From: Acanthosepion lycidas
Taxonomy: Eukaryota > Mollusca > Cephalopoda > Sepiida > Sepiidae
DNA length: 64,000 bases
Direction: 5' to 3'
NCBI GenBank assembly: GCA_963932145.1
Contig: OZ010596.1
Span: 78,228,755 to 78,292,754 of the forward strand
Shown: positions 1 through 14,169 of the stretch, one piece after another
How the letters are laid out: each line of letters starts with the position of its first letter
Numbering within the stretch: the stretch's first letter is position 1
Notes under the pieces: model-generated
The model's database searches: none
What the model saw: only the letters and a program-made list of their open reading frames with translations
What the model was told of the DNA's origin: nothing
Made by a program: the position numbers and the translations under genes

Positions 1-34
<34 letters not shown>
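1..34. repeat. (TA)n microsatellite, cut by window edge
   Basis: Uninterrupted TA dinucleotides run from the first base. The repeat probably continues to the left of the window. It is followed by about 30 bp of GT-rich sequence before satellite monomers begin. Confidence 0.97.
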
Positions 35-36
<2 letters not shown>

Positions 37-64
37 TGTGTTTGTGTATGTGAGCGTGACTGTA

Positions 65-799
65 TATATTTTCGGACAACATATGATATTAGAGCACAAA
101 CGGAGTCTAAAATCGTACATTATTTTCCGAACAATTTAATATATTAGAAGACACTTAACATATTTATTCTATAATCGGACATTATTTTCCCATGAACATA
201 ATATAATAGAATACACTTATAAGGGTGGTTCTAAAGTCGGACATTATTATCCATACAACTCCATATATGAGAATTCACTTAAGATGATTATTCTACAATC
301 GGATATTAGATTCCGAATAACCGAATACACGAGAACAACAAATTTATTCTAAAATCGGTCATTTTTTCGAAACAGCCTTATATATTACAAGACATTTAAA
401 AGGTTTATTCTAAGATTGGACATTATTTTCCGAACAACATAGTATATAAGAACACGCTTAAAATGTTAATTCTAAAATTATTTTTCCAACGAGCTAATAT
501 GTTAAAACACACTTAACTTGTTTATTCTAAAATCTGACATCATTTACGAACAACCTAATATATTAGACCAAAAATTTTAAAATCGGACATAATTTTCTGA
601 GCAACCTTATATATTAGAACAAAATTAAAATGTTTATTCTAAAATCGTATATATTTTCCGAACAACTTAATATATTAGAACACAATTAAAATGTTTATTG
701 AAAAATCCCATATAATTTTCCGATCAACCAATTATATTAGAAAAGAGGTTAAAAGGTTTATTATAAAATTGGACATTATTTTCTGGATAACCTAAGATA
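65..799. repeat. divergent left edge of the 62-bp satellite array
   Basis: About a dozen degenerate monomers of roughly 60-62 bp. They are recognisable by recurring CGGACATTATTTTCC, AATATATTAGAA and TTTATTCTAAAATCGG. They differ from the core by TTTTCCGAACAA in place of TTTTCTGGATAA, ATATATTAG in place of ATATAATAG, and AATGTTTATTCT in place of ATGGTTTCTTCT. The last one or two monomers before the first MITE already carry the core signature CTGGATAACC. High divergence between neighbours fits an old array margin that escaped homogenisation. Confidence 0.9.
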
Positions 800-879
800 T
801 TAGGTTGGTGCAAAAATAATGTCGTTTTCTCACATATGTTACTATGTGTGAAAACGACATTATTTTTGTACCGACCTAA
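800..879. mobile_element. mariner-type MITE copy 1 (80 bp)
   Basis: Near-perfect palindrome opening TTAGGTTGGTGCAAAAATAA and closing with GTACCGACCTAA, with a short GTTAC loop. TA lies on both sides, the target duplication typical of Tc1/mariner elements. The ends resemble those of the human MADE1/Hsmar1 family by memory. It has no coding capacity. It sits at the boundary between divergent edge monomers and core monomers. All array copies below follow this plan; only their differences are noted. Confidence 0.93.
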
Positions 880-2612
880 TAATAGAAGATACTTAAATGG
901 TTTCTCCTAAAATCGGTCATTATTTTCTGGATAACCTAATATAATAGAAGATACTTAAATGGTTTCTTCTAAAATCGGTCATTATTTTCTGGATAACCTA
1001 ATATAATAGAAGATACTTAAATGGTTTCTTCTAAAATCGGTCATTATTTTCTGGATAACCTAATATAATAGAACACACTTAAATGGTTTCTTCTAAAATC
1101 GGTCATTATTTTCTGGATAACCTAGTATAATAGAACATACTTAAATGGTTTCTTCTAAAATCGGAGATTATTTTCTGGATAACCTAATATAATAGAACAC
1201 AGTTAAATAGTTTCTTCTAAAATCGGGCATTATTTTCTGGATAACCTAATATAATAGAACATACTTAAATGGTTTCTTCTAAAATCGGTAATTATTTTCT
1301 GGATAACCTAATATAATAGAACATACTTAAATGGTTGCTTCTAAAATCGGTCATTATTTTCTGGATAACCTAATATAATAGAACATACTTAAATGGTTTC
1401 TTCTAAAATCGGTCATTATTTTCTGGATAACCTAATATAATAGAACATACTTAAATGGTTTCTTCTAAAATCGGTCATTATTTTCTGGATAACCTAATAT
1501 AATAGAACATACTTAAATGGTTTCTTCTAAAATCGGTCATTATTTTCTGGATAACCTAATATAATAGAACATACTTAAATGGTTTCTTCTAAAATCGGAG
1601 ATTATTTTCTGGATAACCTAATATAATAGAACATACTTAAATGGTTTCTTCTAAAATCGGTCATTATTTTCTGGATAACCTAATATAATAGAATATACTT
1701 AAATGGGTTCTTCTAAAATCGGTCATTATTTTCTGGATAACCTAATATAATAGAACATACTTAAATGGTTTCTTCTAAAATCGGTCATTATTGTCTGGAC
1801 AACCTAATATAATAGAACATACTTAAATGGTTTCTTCTAAAATCGGTCATTATTGTCTGGACAACCTAATATAATAGAACATACTTAAATGGTTTCTTCT
1901 AAAATCGGTCATTATTTTCTGGATAACCTAATATAATAGAACATACTTAAATGGTTTATTCTAAAATCGGTCATTATTTTCTGGATAACCTAATAGAACA
2001 TACTTAAATGGTTTCTTCTAAAATCGGTCATTATTTTCTGGATAACCTAATATAATAGAACATAATTAAATGGTTTCTTCTAAAATCGGTCATTATTTTC
2101 TGGATAACCAAATATAATAGAACATACTTAAATGGTTTCTTCTAAAATTGGTGATTATTTTCTGGATAACATAATATAATAGAACATACTTAAATGGTTT
2201 CTTCTAAAATCGGACATTATTTTCTGGATAACCTAATATAAAAGATGATACTTAAATGGTTTCTTCTAAAATCGGTCATTATATTCTGGATAACCTAATA
2301 TAAAAGAAGATACTTAAATGGTTTCTTCTAAAATCGGGCATTATTTTCTGGATAACCTAATATAATAGAACATACTTAAATGGTTTCTTCTAAACTCGGT
2401 CATTATTTTCTGGATAACCTAATATAATAGAACATACTTAAATGGTTTCTTCTAAACTCGGTCATTATTTTCTGGATAACCTAATATAATAGAACATACT
2501 TAAATGGTTTCTTCTAAAATCGGGCATTATTTTCTGGATAACCTGTTATAATAGAACATACTTAAATGGTTTCTTCTAAAGTCGATCATTATTTTCTGGA
2601 TAACCTAATATA

Positions 2613-2692
2613 TTAGGTTGGTGCAAAAATAATGTCGTTTTCTCACATATGTTACAATGTGTGAAAACGACATTATTTTTGTACCGACCTAA
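2613..2692. mobile_element. MITE copy 2
   Basis: 80 bp; loop GTTACAAT; right end GTACCGACC. Confidence 0.93.
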
Positions 2693-3188
2693 TAATAGAA
2701 GATACTTAAATGTTTTTTCTAAAATCGGTCATTATTTTCTGGATAACCTAATATAATAGAAAATACTTTAATGGTTTCTTCTAAAATCGGACATTATTTT
2801 CTGGATAAAGTAATATAATAGAACATACTTAAAACGTTTCTCCTACAATCGGACATTATTTTCTGGATAACCTAATATAATAGAACATACTTAAATAGTT
2901 TCTTCTAAAATCGGTCATTATTTTCTGGATAACCTAATATAATAGATCATAATTAAATGGTTTCTTCTAAGATCGGTCATTATTTTCTGGATAACCTAAT
3001 ATAATAGAACATATTTAAATGGTTTCTTGTAAAATCGGACATTATTTTCTGGATAACCTGATATAATAGAACATACTTAACTGGTTTCTTTAAAATAGGT
3101 CATTATTTTCTGGATAACCTAATATAATAGAACATAGTTAAATGGTTCGTTCTAAAATCGGTCATTATTTTCTGGATAACCTAATATA

Positions 3189-3267
3189 TTAGGTTGGTGC
3201 AAAAATATGTCGTTTTCGCACATACGTTAGTATGTGTGAAAACGACATTATTTTTGCACCGACCTAA
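3189..3267. mobile_element. MITE copy 3
   Basis: 79 bp; one base shorter in the left arm (AAAAATATGTCG); CGCACATACG before the loop; right end GCACCGACC. Last copy before the 20-kb MITE-free zone. Confidence 0.93.
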
Positions 3268-6200
3268 TAATAGAACATACTTAAATGGTTTCTTCTTAAA
3301 TCGGTCATTATTTTCTGGATAACCTAATATAATAGAACATACTTAAATGGTTTCTTCTAAAATCGGTCATTATTTTCTAAATAACCTAATATAATAGAAG
3401 ATACTTAAATGGTTTCTTCTAAAATCGGTCATTATTTTCTGGTTAACCTAATATAATAGAACATACTTAAATGGTTTCTTCTAAAATCGGTCATTATTTT
3501 CTAAATAACCTAATATAATAGAACATACTTAAATGGTTTCTTCTAAAATCGGTCATTATTTTATGGATAACCTAATATAATAGAATATACTTAAATGGTT
3601 TCTACTAAAATCGGTCATTATTTTCTGGATAACCTAATATAATAGAACATACTTAAATGGATTCTTCTAAAATCGGTCATTATTTTCTGGATAACCTAAT
3701 ATAATAGAACATACTTAAATGGTTTCTTCTAAAATCGGTCATTATTTTCAGGATAACCTAATATAATAGAACATACTTAAATGGTTTCTTCTAAAATCGG
3801 TCATTATTTTCTGGATAAGCTAATATAATAGAACATACTTAAATGGTTTCTTCTAAAATTGGTCATTATTTTCTGGATAACCTAATATAATAGAACATAC
3901 TTAAATTGTTTCTTCTAAAATCGGAGATTATTTTCTAGATAACCTAATATAATAGAACATACTTAAATGGTTTCTTCTAAAATCGGTCATTATTTTCTGG
4001 ATAACCTAATATAATAGAACATACTTAAATGGATTCTTCTAAAATGGGTCATTATTTTCTGGATAACCTAATATAATAGAACATACTTAAATGGTTTCTT
4101 CTAAAATCGGTCATTATTTTCTGGATAAACTAATATAATAGAACATACTTAAATGGTTTCTTCTAAAATCGGTCATTTTTTTCTGGATAACCTAATATAA
4201 TAGAACATACTTAAATGCTTTATTCTAAAATCGGTCATTATTTTCTGGATAACCTAATATAATAGAACATACTTAAATGGTTTCTTCTAAAATCGGTCAT
4301 TATTTTCTGGATAACCTAATATAATAGAACATACTTAAATGGTTTCTTCTAAAATCGGTCATTATTTTCTTGATAACCTAATATAATAGAACATACTTAA
4401 ATGGTTTCTTCTAAAATCGGACATTATTTTCTAAATAACCTAATATAATAGAACATACTTAAATGGTTTCTTCTAAAATCGGTCATTATTTTCTGGATAA
4501 CCTAATATAATAGAACATACTTAAATGGTTTCTTCTAAAATCGGTCATTATTTTCTGGATAACCTAATATAATAGAACATACTTAAATGGTTTCTTCTAA
4601 AATCGGTCATTATTTTCTAAATAACCTAATATAATAGAAGATACTTAAATGGTTTCTTCTAAAATCGGTCATTATTTTCAGGATAACCTAATATAATAGA
4701 ACATACTTAAATGGTTTCTTCTAAAATCGGTCATTTTTTTCTGGATAACCTAATATAATAGAACATACTTAAATGCTTTATTCTAAAATCGGTCATTATT
4801 TTCTGGATAACCTAATATAATAGAACATACTTAAATGGTTTCTTCTAAAATCGGTCATTATTTTCTGGATAACCTAATATAATAGAACATACTTAAATGG
4901 TTTCTTCTAAAATCGGTCATTATTTTCTTGATAACCTAATATAATAGAACATACTTAAATGGTTTCTTCTAAAATCGGACATTATTTTCTAAATAACCTA
5001 ATATAATAGAACATACTTAAATGGTTTCTTCTAAAATCGGTCATTATTTTCAGGATAACCTAATATAATAGAACATACTTAAATGGTTTCTTCTAAAATC
5101 GGTCATTATTTTCTGGATAAGCTAATATAATAGAACATACTTAAATGGTTTCTTCTAAAATTGGTCATTATTTTCTGGATAACCTAATATAATAGAACAT
5201 ACTTAAATTGTTTCTTCTAAAATCGGAGATTATTTTCTAGATAACCTAATATAATAGAACATACTTAAATGGTTTCTTCTAAAATCGGTCATTATTTTAT
5301 GGATAACCTAATATAATAGAATATACTTAAATGGTTTCTACTAAACTCGGTCATTATTTTCTGGATAACCTAATATAATAGAACATACTTAAATGGATTC
5401 TTCTAAAATGGGTCATTATTTTCTGGATAACCTAATATAATAGAACATACTTAAATGGTTTCTTCTAAAATCGGTCATTATTTTCTGGATAAACTAATAT
5501 AATAGAACATACTTAAATGGTTTCTTCTAAAATCGGAGATTATTTTCTGGATAACCTAATATAATAGAACATACTTAAATGGTTTCTTCTAAAATCGGTC
5601 ATTTTTTTCTGGATAACCTAATATAATAGAACATACTTAAATGCTTTATTCTAAAATCGGTCATTATTTTCTGGATAACCTAATATAATAGAACATACTT
5701 AAATGGTTTCTTCTAAAATCGGTCATTATTTTCTGGATAACCTAATATAATAGAACATACTTAAATGGTTTCTTCTAAAATCGGTCATTATTTTCTTGAT
5801 AACCTAATATAATAGAACATACTTAAATGGTTTCTTCTAAAATCGGACATTATTTTCTAAATAACCTAATATAATAGAACATACTTAAATGGTTTCTTCT
5901 AAAATCGGTCATTATTTTCTGGATAACCTAATATAAAAGATGATACTTAAATGGTTTCTTCTAAAATCGGTCATTATTTTCTGGATAACCTAATATAATA
6001 GAACATACTTAAATGGTTTCTTCTAAAATCGGTCATTATTTTCTAAATAACCTAATATAATAGAAGATACTTAAATGGTTTCTTCTAAAATCGGTCATTA
6101 TTTTCTGGTTAACCTAATATAATAGAACATACTTAAATGGTTTCTTCTAAAATCGGTCATTATTTTCTAAATAACCTAATATAATAGAACATACTTAAAT

Positions 6201-8155
6201 GGTTTCATCTAAAATCGGTCATTATTTTATGGATAACCTAATATAATAGAATATACTTAAATGGTTTCTACTAAAATCGGTCATTATTTTCTGGATAACC
6301 TAATATAATAGAACATACTTAAATGGATTCTTCTAAAATCGGTCATTATTTTCTGGATAACCTAATATAATAGAACATACTTAAATGCTTTATTCTAAAA
6401 TCGGTCATTATTTTCTGGATAACCTAATAGAACATACTTAAATGGTTTCTTCTAAAATCGGTCATTATTTTCTGGATAACCTAATATAATAGAACATACT
6501 TAAATGGTTTCTTCTAAAATCGGTCATTATTTTCTGGATAACCTAATATAATAGAACATACTTAAATGGTTTCTTCTAAAATCGGTCATTATTTTCTTGA
6601 TAACCTAATATAATAGAACATACTTAAATGGTTTCTTTTAAAATCGGTCATTATTTTCTGGATAACCTAATATAATAGAACATACTTAAATGCTTTATTC
6701 TAAAATCGGTCATTATTTTCTGGATAACCTAATATAATAGAACATACTTAAATGGTTTCTTCTAAAATCGGTCATTATTTTCTGTATAACCTAATATAAT
6801 AGAATATAGTTAAATGGTTTCTTCTAAAATCGGTCATTATTTTCTAAATAACCTAATATAATAGAACATACTTAAATGGTTTCTTCTAAAATCGGTCATT
6901 ATTTTCTGGATAACCTAATATAATAGAACATACTTAAATGGTTTCTTCTAAAATCGGTCATTATTTTCTGGATAACCTAATATAATAGAACATACTTAAA
7001 TGGTTTCTTCTAAAATCGGTCATTATTTTCTAAATAACCTAATATAATAGAACATACTTAAATGGTTTCATCTAAAATCGGTCATTATTTTATGGATAAC
7101 CTAATATAATAGAATATACTTAAATGGTTTCTACTAAAATCGGTCATTATTTTCTGGATAACCTAATATAATAGAACATACTTAAATGGATTCTTCTAAA
7201 ATCGGTCATTATTTTCTGGATAACCTAATATAATAGAACATACTTAAATGCTTTATTCTAAAATCGGTCATTATTTTCTGGATAACCTAATAGAACATAC
7301 TTAAATGGTTTCTTCTAAAATCGGTCATTATTTTCTGGATAACCTAATATAATAGAACATACTTAAATGGTTTCTTCTAAAATCGGTCATTATTTTCTGG
7401 AGAAACTAATATAATAGAACATACTTAAATGGTTTCTTCTAAAATTGGTCATTATTTTCTGGATAACCTAATATAATAGAACATACTTAAATTGTTTCTT
7501 CTAAAATCGGAGATTATTTTCTGGATAACCTAATATAATAGAACATACTTAAATGGTTTCTTCTAAAATCGGTCATTATTTTATGGATAACCTAATATAA
7601 TAGAACATACTTAAATGGTTTCTTCTAAAATCGGTCATTATTTTCTTGATAACCTAATATAATAGAACATACTTAAATGGTTTCTTCTAAAATTGGTCAT
7701 TATTTTCTGGATAACCTAATATAATAGAACATACTTAAATTGTTTCTTCTAAAATCGGAGATTATTTTCTGGATAACCTAATATAATAGAACATACTTAA
7801 ATGGTTTCTTCTAAAATCGGCCATTATTTTATGGATAACCTAATATAATAGAACATACTTAAATGGTTTCTTCTAAAATCGGTCATTATTTTCTTGATAA
7901 CCTAATATAATAGAACATACTTAAATGGTTTCTTCTAAAATTGGTCATTATTTTCTGGATAACCTAATATAATAGAACATACTTAAATTGTTTCTTCTAA
8001 AATCGGAGATTATTTTCTGGATAACCTAATATAATAGAACATACTTAAATGGTTTCTTATAAAATCGGTCATTATTTTATGGATAACCTAATATAATAGA
8101 ATATACTTAAATGGTTTCTACTAAAATCGGTCATTATTTTCTTGATAACCTAATA
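3268..8155. repeat. ~5-kb satellite block, copy A
   Basis: Rare variant monomers in this block recur about 5 kb downstream in the same order. The offset is 4,888 bp at the start (CTTAAATCGG variant, 3,295 and 8,183) and becomes 5,074 bp after three extra monomers in copy B. Pairs at 5,074 bp include the TCATTTTTTTC variant (4,173/9,247 and 4,731/9,805), the TTTTATGG variant (5,295/10,369) and the TTATAAAATCGG variant (8,057/13,131). The block starts directly after the third MITE. Confidence 0.88.
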
Positions 8156-11100
8156 TAATAGAACATACTTAAATGGTTTCTTCTTAAATCGGTCATTATT
8201 TTCTGGATAACCTAATATAATAGAACATACTTAAATGGTTTCTTCTAAAATCGGTCATTATTTTCTAAATAACCTAATATAATAGAAGATACTTAAATGG
8301 TTTCTTCTAAAATCGGTCATTATTTTCTGGTTAACCTAATATAATAGAACATACTTAAATGGTTTCTTCTAAAATCGGTCATTATTTTCTAAATAACCTA
8401 ATATAATAGAACATACTTAAATGGTTTCTTCTAAAATCGGTCATTATTTTATGGATAACCTAATATAATAGAATATACTTAAATGGTTTCTACTAAAATC
8501 GGTCATTATTTTCTGGATAACCTAATATAATAGAACATACTTAAATGGATTCTTCTAAAATCGGTCATTATTTTCTGGATAACCTAATATAATAGAACAT
8601 ACTTAAATGGTTTCTTCTAAAATCGGTCATTATTTTCAGGATAACCTAATATAATAGAACATACTTAAATGGTTTCTTCTAAAATCGGTCATTATTTTCT
8701 GGATAAGCTAATATAATAGAACATACTTAAATGGTTTCTTCTAAAATTGGTCATTATTTTCTGGATAACCTAATATAATAGAACATACTTAAATTGTTTC
8801 TTCTAAAATCGGAGATTATTTTCTAGATAACCTAATATAATAGAACATACTTAAATGGTTTCTTCTAAAATCGGTCATTATTTTCTGGATAACCTAATAT
8901 AATAGAACATACTTAAATGGATTCTTCTAAAATGGGTCATTATTTTCTGGATAACCTAATATAATAGAACATACTTAAATGGTTTCTTCTAAAATCGGTC
9001 ATTATTTTCTGGATAAACTAATATAATAGAACATACTTAAATGGATTCTTCTAAAATGGGTCATTATTTTCTGGATAACCTAATATAATAGAACATACTT
9101 AAATGGTTTCTTCTAAAATCGGTCATTATTTTCTGGATAAACTAATATAATAGAACATACTTAAATGGTTTCTTCTAAAATCGGAGATTATTTTCTGGAT
9201 AACCTAATATAATAGAACATACTTAAATGGTTTCTTCTAAAATCGGTCATTTTTTTCTGGATAACCTAATATAATAGAACATACTTAAATGCTTTATTCT
9301 AAAATCGGTCATTATTTTCTGGATAACCTAATATAATAGAACATACTTAAATGGTTTCTTCTAAAATCGGTCATTATTTTCTGGATAACCTAATATAATA
9401 GAACATACTTAAATGGTTTCTTCTAAAATCGGTCATTATTTTCTTGATAACATAATATAATAGAACATACTTAAATGGTTTCTTCTAAAATCGGACATTA
9501 TTTTCTAAATAACCTAATATAATAGAACATACTTAAATGGTTTCTTCTAAAATCGGTCATTATTTTCTGGATAACCTAATATAATAGAACATACTTAAAT
9601 GGTTTCTTCTAAAATCGGTCATTATTTTCTGGATAACCTAATATAATAGAACATACTTAAATGGTTTCTTCTAAAATCGGTCATTATTTTCTAAATAACC
9701 TAATATAATAGAAGATACTTAAATGGTTTCTTCTAAAATCGGTCATTATTTTCAGGATAACCTAATATAATAGAACATACTTAAATGGTTTCTTCTAAAA
9801 TCGGTCATTTTTTTCTGGATAACCTAATATAATAGAACATACTTAAATGCTTTATTCTAAAATCGGTCATTATTTTCTGGATAACCTAATATAATAGAAC
9901 ATACTTAAATGGTTTCTTCTAAAATCGGTCATTATTTTCTGGATAACCTAATATAATAGAACATACTTAAATGGTTTCTTCTAAAATCGGTCATTATTTT
10001 CTTGATAACCTAATATAATAGAACATACTTAAATGGTTTCTTCTAAAATCGGACATTATTTTCTAAATAACCTAATATAATAGAACATACTTAAATGGTT
10101 TCTTCTAAAATCGGTCATTATTTTCAGGATAACCTAATATAATAGAACATACTTAAATGGTTTCTTCTAAAATCGGTCATTATTTTCTGGATAAGCTAAT
10201 ATAATAGAACATACTTAAATGGTTTCTTCTAAAATTGGTCATTATTTTCTGGATAACCTAATATAATAGAACATACTTAAATTGTTTCTTCTAAAATCGG
10301 AGATTATTTTCTAGATAACCTAATATAATAGAACATACTTAAATGGTTTCTTCTAAAATCGGTCATTATTTTATGGATAACCTAATATAATAGAATATAC
10401 TTAAATGGTTTCTACTAAACTCGGTCATTATTTTCTGGATAACCTAATATAATAGAACATACTTAAATGGATTCTTCTAAAATGGGTCATTATTTTCTGG
10501 ATAACCTAATATAATAGAACATACTTAAATGGTTTCTTCTAAAATCGGTCATTATTTTCTGGATAAACTAATATAATAGAACATACTTAAATGGTTTCTT
10601 CTAAAATCGGAGATTATTTTCTGGATAACCTAATATAATAGAACATACTTAAATGGTTTCTTCTAAAATCGGTCATTTTTTTCTGGATAACCTAATATAA
10701 TAGAACATACTTAAATGCTTTATTCTAAAATCGGTCATTATTTTCTGGATAACCTAATATAATAGAACATACTTAAATGGTTTCTTCTAAAATCGGTCAT
10801 TATTTTCTGGATAACCTAATATAATAGAACATACTTAAATGGTTTCTTCTAAAATCGGTCATTATTTTCTTGATAACCTAATATAATAGAACATACTTAA
10901 ATGGTTTCTTCTAAAATCGGACATTATTTTCTAAATAACCTAATATAATAGAACATACTTAAATGGTTTCTTCTAAAATCGGTCATTATTTTCTGGATAA
11001 CCTAATATAAAAGATGATACTTAAATGGTTTCTTCTAAAATCGGTCATTATTTTCTGGATAACCTAATATAATAGAACATACTTAAATGGTTTCTTCTAA

Positions 11101-13229
11101 AATCGGTCATTATTTTCTAAATAACCTAATATAATAGAAGATACTTAAATGGTTTCTTCTAAAATCGGTCATTATTTTCTGGTTAACCTAATATAATAGA
11201 ACATACTTAAATGGTTTCTTCTAAAATCGGTCATTATTTTCTAAATAACCTAATATAATAGAACATACTTAAATGGTTTCATCTAAAATCGGTCATTATT
11301 TTATGGATAACCTAATATAATAGAATATACTTAAATGGTTTCTACTAAAATCGGTCATTATTTTCTGGATAACCTAATATAATAGAACATACTTAAATGG
11401 ATTCTTCTAAAATCGGTCATTATTTTCTGGATAACCTAATATAATAGAACATACTTAAATGCTTTATTCTAAAATCGGTCATTATTTTCTGGATAACCTA
11501 ATAGAACATACTTAAATGGTTTCTTCTAAAATCGGTCATTATTTTCTGGATAACCTAATATAATAGAACATACTTAAATGGTTTCTTCTAAAATCGGTCA
11601 TTATTTTCTGGATAACCTAATATAATAGAACATACTTAAATGGTTTCTTCTAAAATCGGTCATTATTTTCTTGATAACCTAATATAATAGAACATACTTA
11701 AATGGTTTCTTTTAAAATCGGTCATTATTTTCTGGATAACCTAATATAATAGAACATACTTAAATGCTTTATTCTAAAATCGGTCATTATTTTCTGGATA
11801 ACCTAATATAATAGAACATACTTAAATGGTTTCTTCTAAAATCGGTCATTATTTTCTGTATAACCTAATATAATAGAATATAGTTAAATGGTTTCTTCTA
11901 AAATCGGTCATTATTTTCTAAATAACCTAATATAATAGAACATACTTAAATGGTTTCTTCTAAAATCGGTCATTATTTTCTGGATAACCTAATATAATAG
12001 AACATACTTAAATGGTTTCTTCTAAAATCGGTCATTATTTTCTGGATAACCTAATATAATAGAACATACTTAAATGGTTTCTTCTAAAATCGGTCATTAT
12101 TTTCTAAATAACCTAATATAATAGAACATACTTAAATGGTTTCATCTAAAATCGGTCATTATTTTATGGATAACCTAATATAATAGAATATACTTAAATG
12201 GTTTCTACTAAAATCGGTCATTATTTTCTGGATAACCTAATATAATAGAACATACTTAAATGGATTCTTCTAAAATCGGTCATTATTTTCTGGATAACCT
12301 AATATAATAGAACATACTTAAATGCTTTATTCTAAAATCGGTCATTATTTTCTGGATAACCTAATAGAACATACTTAAATGGTTTCTTCTAAAATCGGTC
12401 ATTATTTTCTGGATAACCTAATATAATAGAACATACTTAAATGGTTTCTTCTAAAATCGGTCATTATTTTCTGGATAACCTAATATAATAGAACATACTT
12501 AAATGGTTTCTTCTAAAATTGGTCATTATTTTCTGGATAACCTAATATAATAGAACATACTTAAATTGTTTCTTCTAAAATCGGAGATTATTTTCTGGAT
12601 AACCTAATATAATAGAACATACTTAAATGGTTTCTTCTAAAATCGGTCATTATTTTATGGATAACCTAATATAATAGAACATACTTAAATGGTTTCTTCT
12701 AAAATCGGTCATTATTTTCTTGATAACCTAATATAATAGAACATACTTAAATGGTTTCTTCTAAAATTGGTCATTATTTTCTGGATAACCTAATATAATA
12801 GAACATACTTAAATTGTTTCTTCTAAAATCGGAGATTATTTTCTGGATAACCTAATATAATAGAACATACTTAAATGGTTTCTTCTAAAATCGGCCATTA
12901 TTTTATGGATAACCTAATATAATAGAACATACTTAAATGGTTTCTTCTAAAATCGGTCATTATTTTCTTGATAACCTAATATAATAGAACATACTTAAAT
13001 GGTTTCTTCTAAAATTGGTCATTATTTTCTGGATAACCTAATATAATAGAACATACTTAAATTGTTTCTTCTAAAATCGGAGATTATTTTCTGGATAACC
13101 TAATATAATAGAACATACTTAAATGGTTTCTTATAAAATCGGTCATTATTTTATGGATAACCTAATATAATAGAATATACTTAAATGGTTTCTACTAAAA
13201 TCGGTCATTATTTTCTGGATAACCTAATA
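8156..13229. repeat. ~5-kb satellite block, copy B
   Basis: Second copy of the 3,268-8,155 block, with about 186 bp (three monomers) extra near 9.0 kb. It begins at the base equivalent to the one that follows the MITE in copy A, but here ordinary satellite precedes it. Either the duplication breakpoint lay at the MITE edge, or the MITE was lost. The right boundary is approximate. Confidence 0.85.
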
Positions 13230-14169
13230 TAATAGAACATACTTAAATGGATTCTTCTAAAATCGGTCATTATTTTCTGGATAACCTAATATAATAGAAC
13301 ATACTTAAATGGTTTCTTCTAAAATCGGTCATTATTTTCTGGATAAACTAATATAATAGAACATACTTAAATGGTTTCTACTAAAATCGGAGATTATTTT
13401 CTGGATAACCTAATATAATAGAACATACTTAAATGGTTTCTTCTAAAATCGGTCATTATTTTCTGGATAACCTAATATAATAGAACATACTTAAATGCTT
13501 TATTCTAAAATCGGTCATTATTTTCTGGATAACCTAATAGAACATACTTAAATGGTTTCTTCTAAAATCGGTCATTATTTTCTGGATAACCTAATATAAT
13601 AGAACATACTTAAATGGTTTCTTCTAAAATCGGTCATTATTTTCTGGATAACCTAATATAATAGAACATACTTAAATGGTTTCTTCTAAAATCGGTCATT
13701 ATTTTCTAAATAACCTAATATAATAGAAGATACTTAAATGGTTTCTTCTAAAATCGGTCATTATTTTCTGGTTAACCTAATATAATAGAACATACTTAAA
13801 TGGTTTCTTCTAAAATCGGTCATTATTTTCTAAATAACCTAATATAATAGAACATACTTAAATGGTTTCATCTAAAATCGGTCATTATTTTATGGATAAC
13901 CTAATATAATAGAATATACTTAAATGGTTTCTACTAAAATCGGTCATTATTTTCTGGATAACCTAATATAATAGAACATACTTAAATGGATTCTTCTAAA
14001 ATCGGTCATTATTTTCTGGATAACCTAATATAATAGAACATACTTAAATGCTTTATTCTAAAATCGGTCATTATTTTCTGGATAACCTAATATAATAGAA
14101 CATACTTAAATGCTTTATTCTAAAATCGGTCATTATTTTCTGGATAACCTAATATAATAGAACATACTT

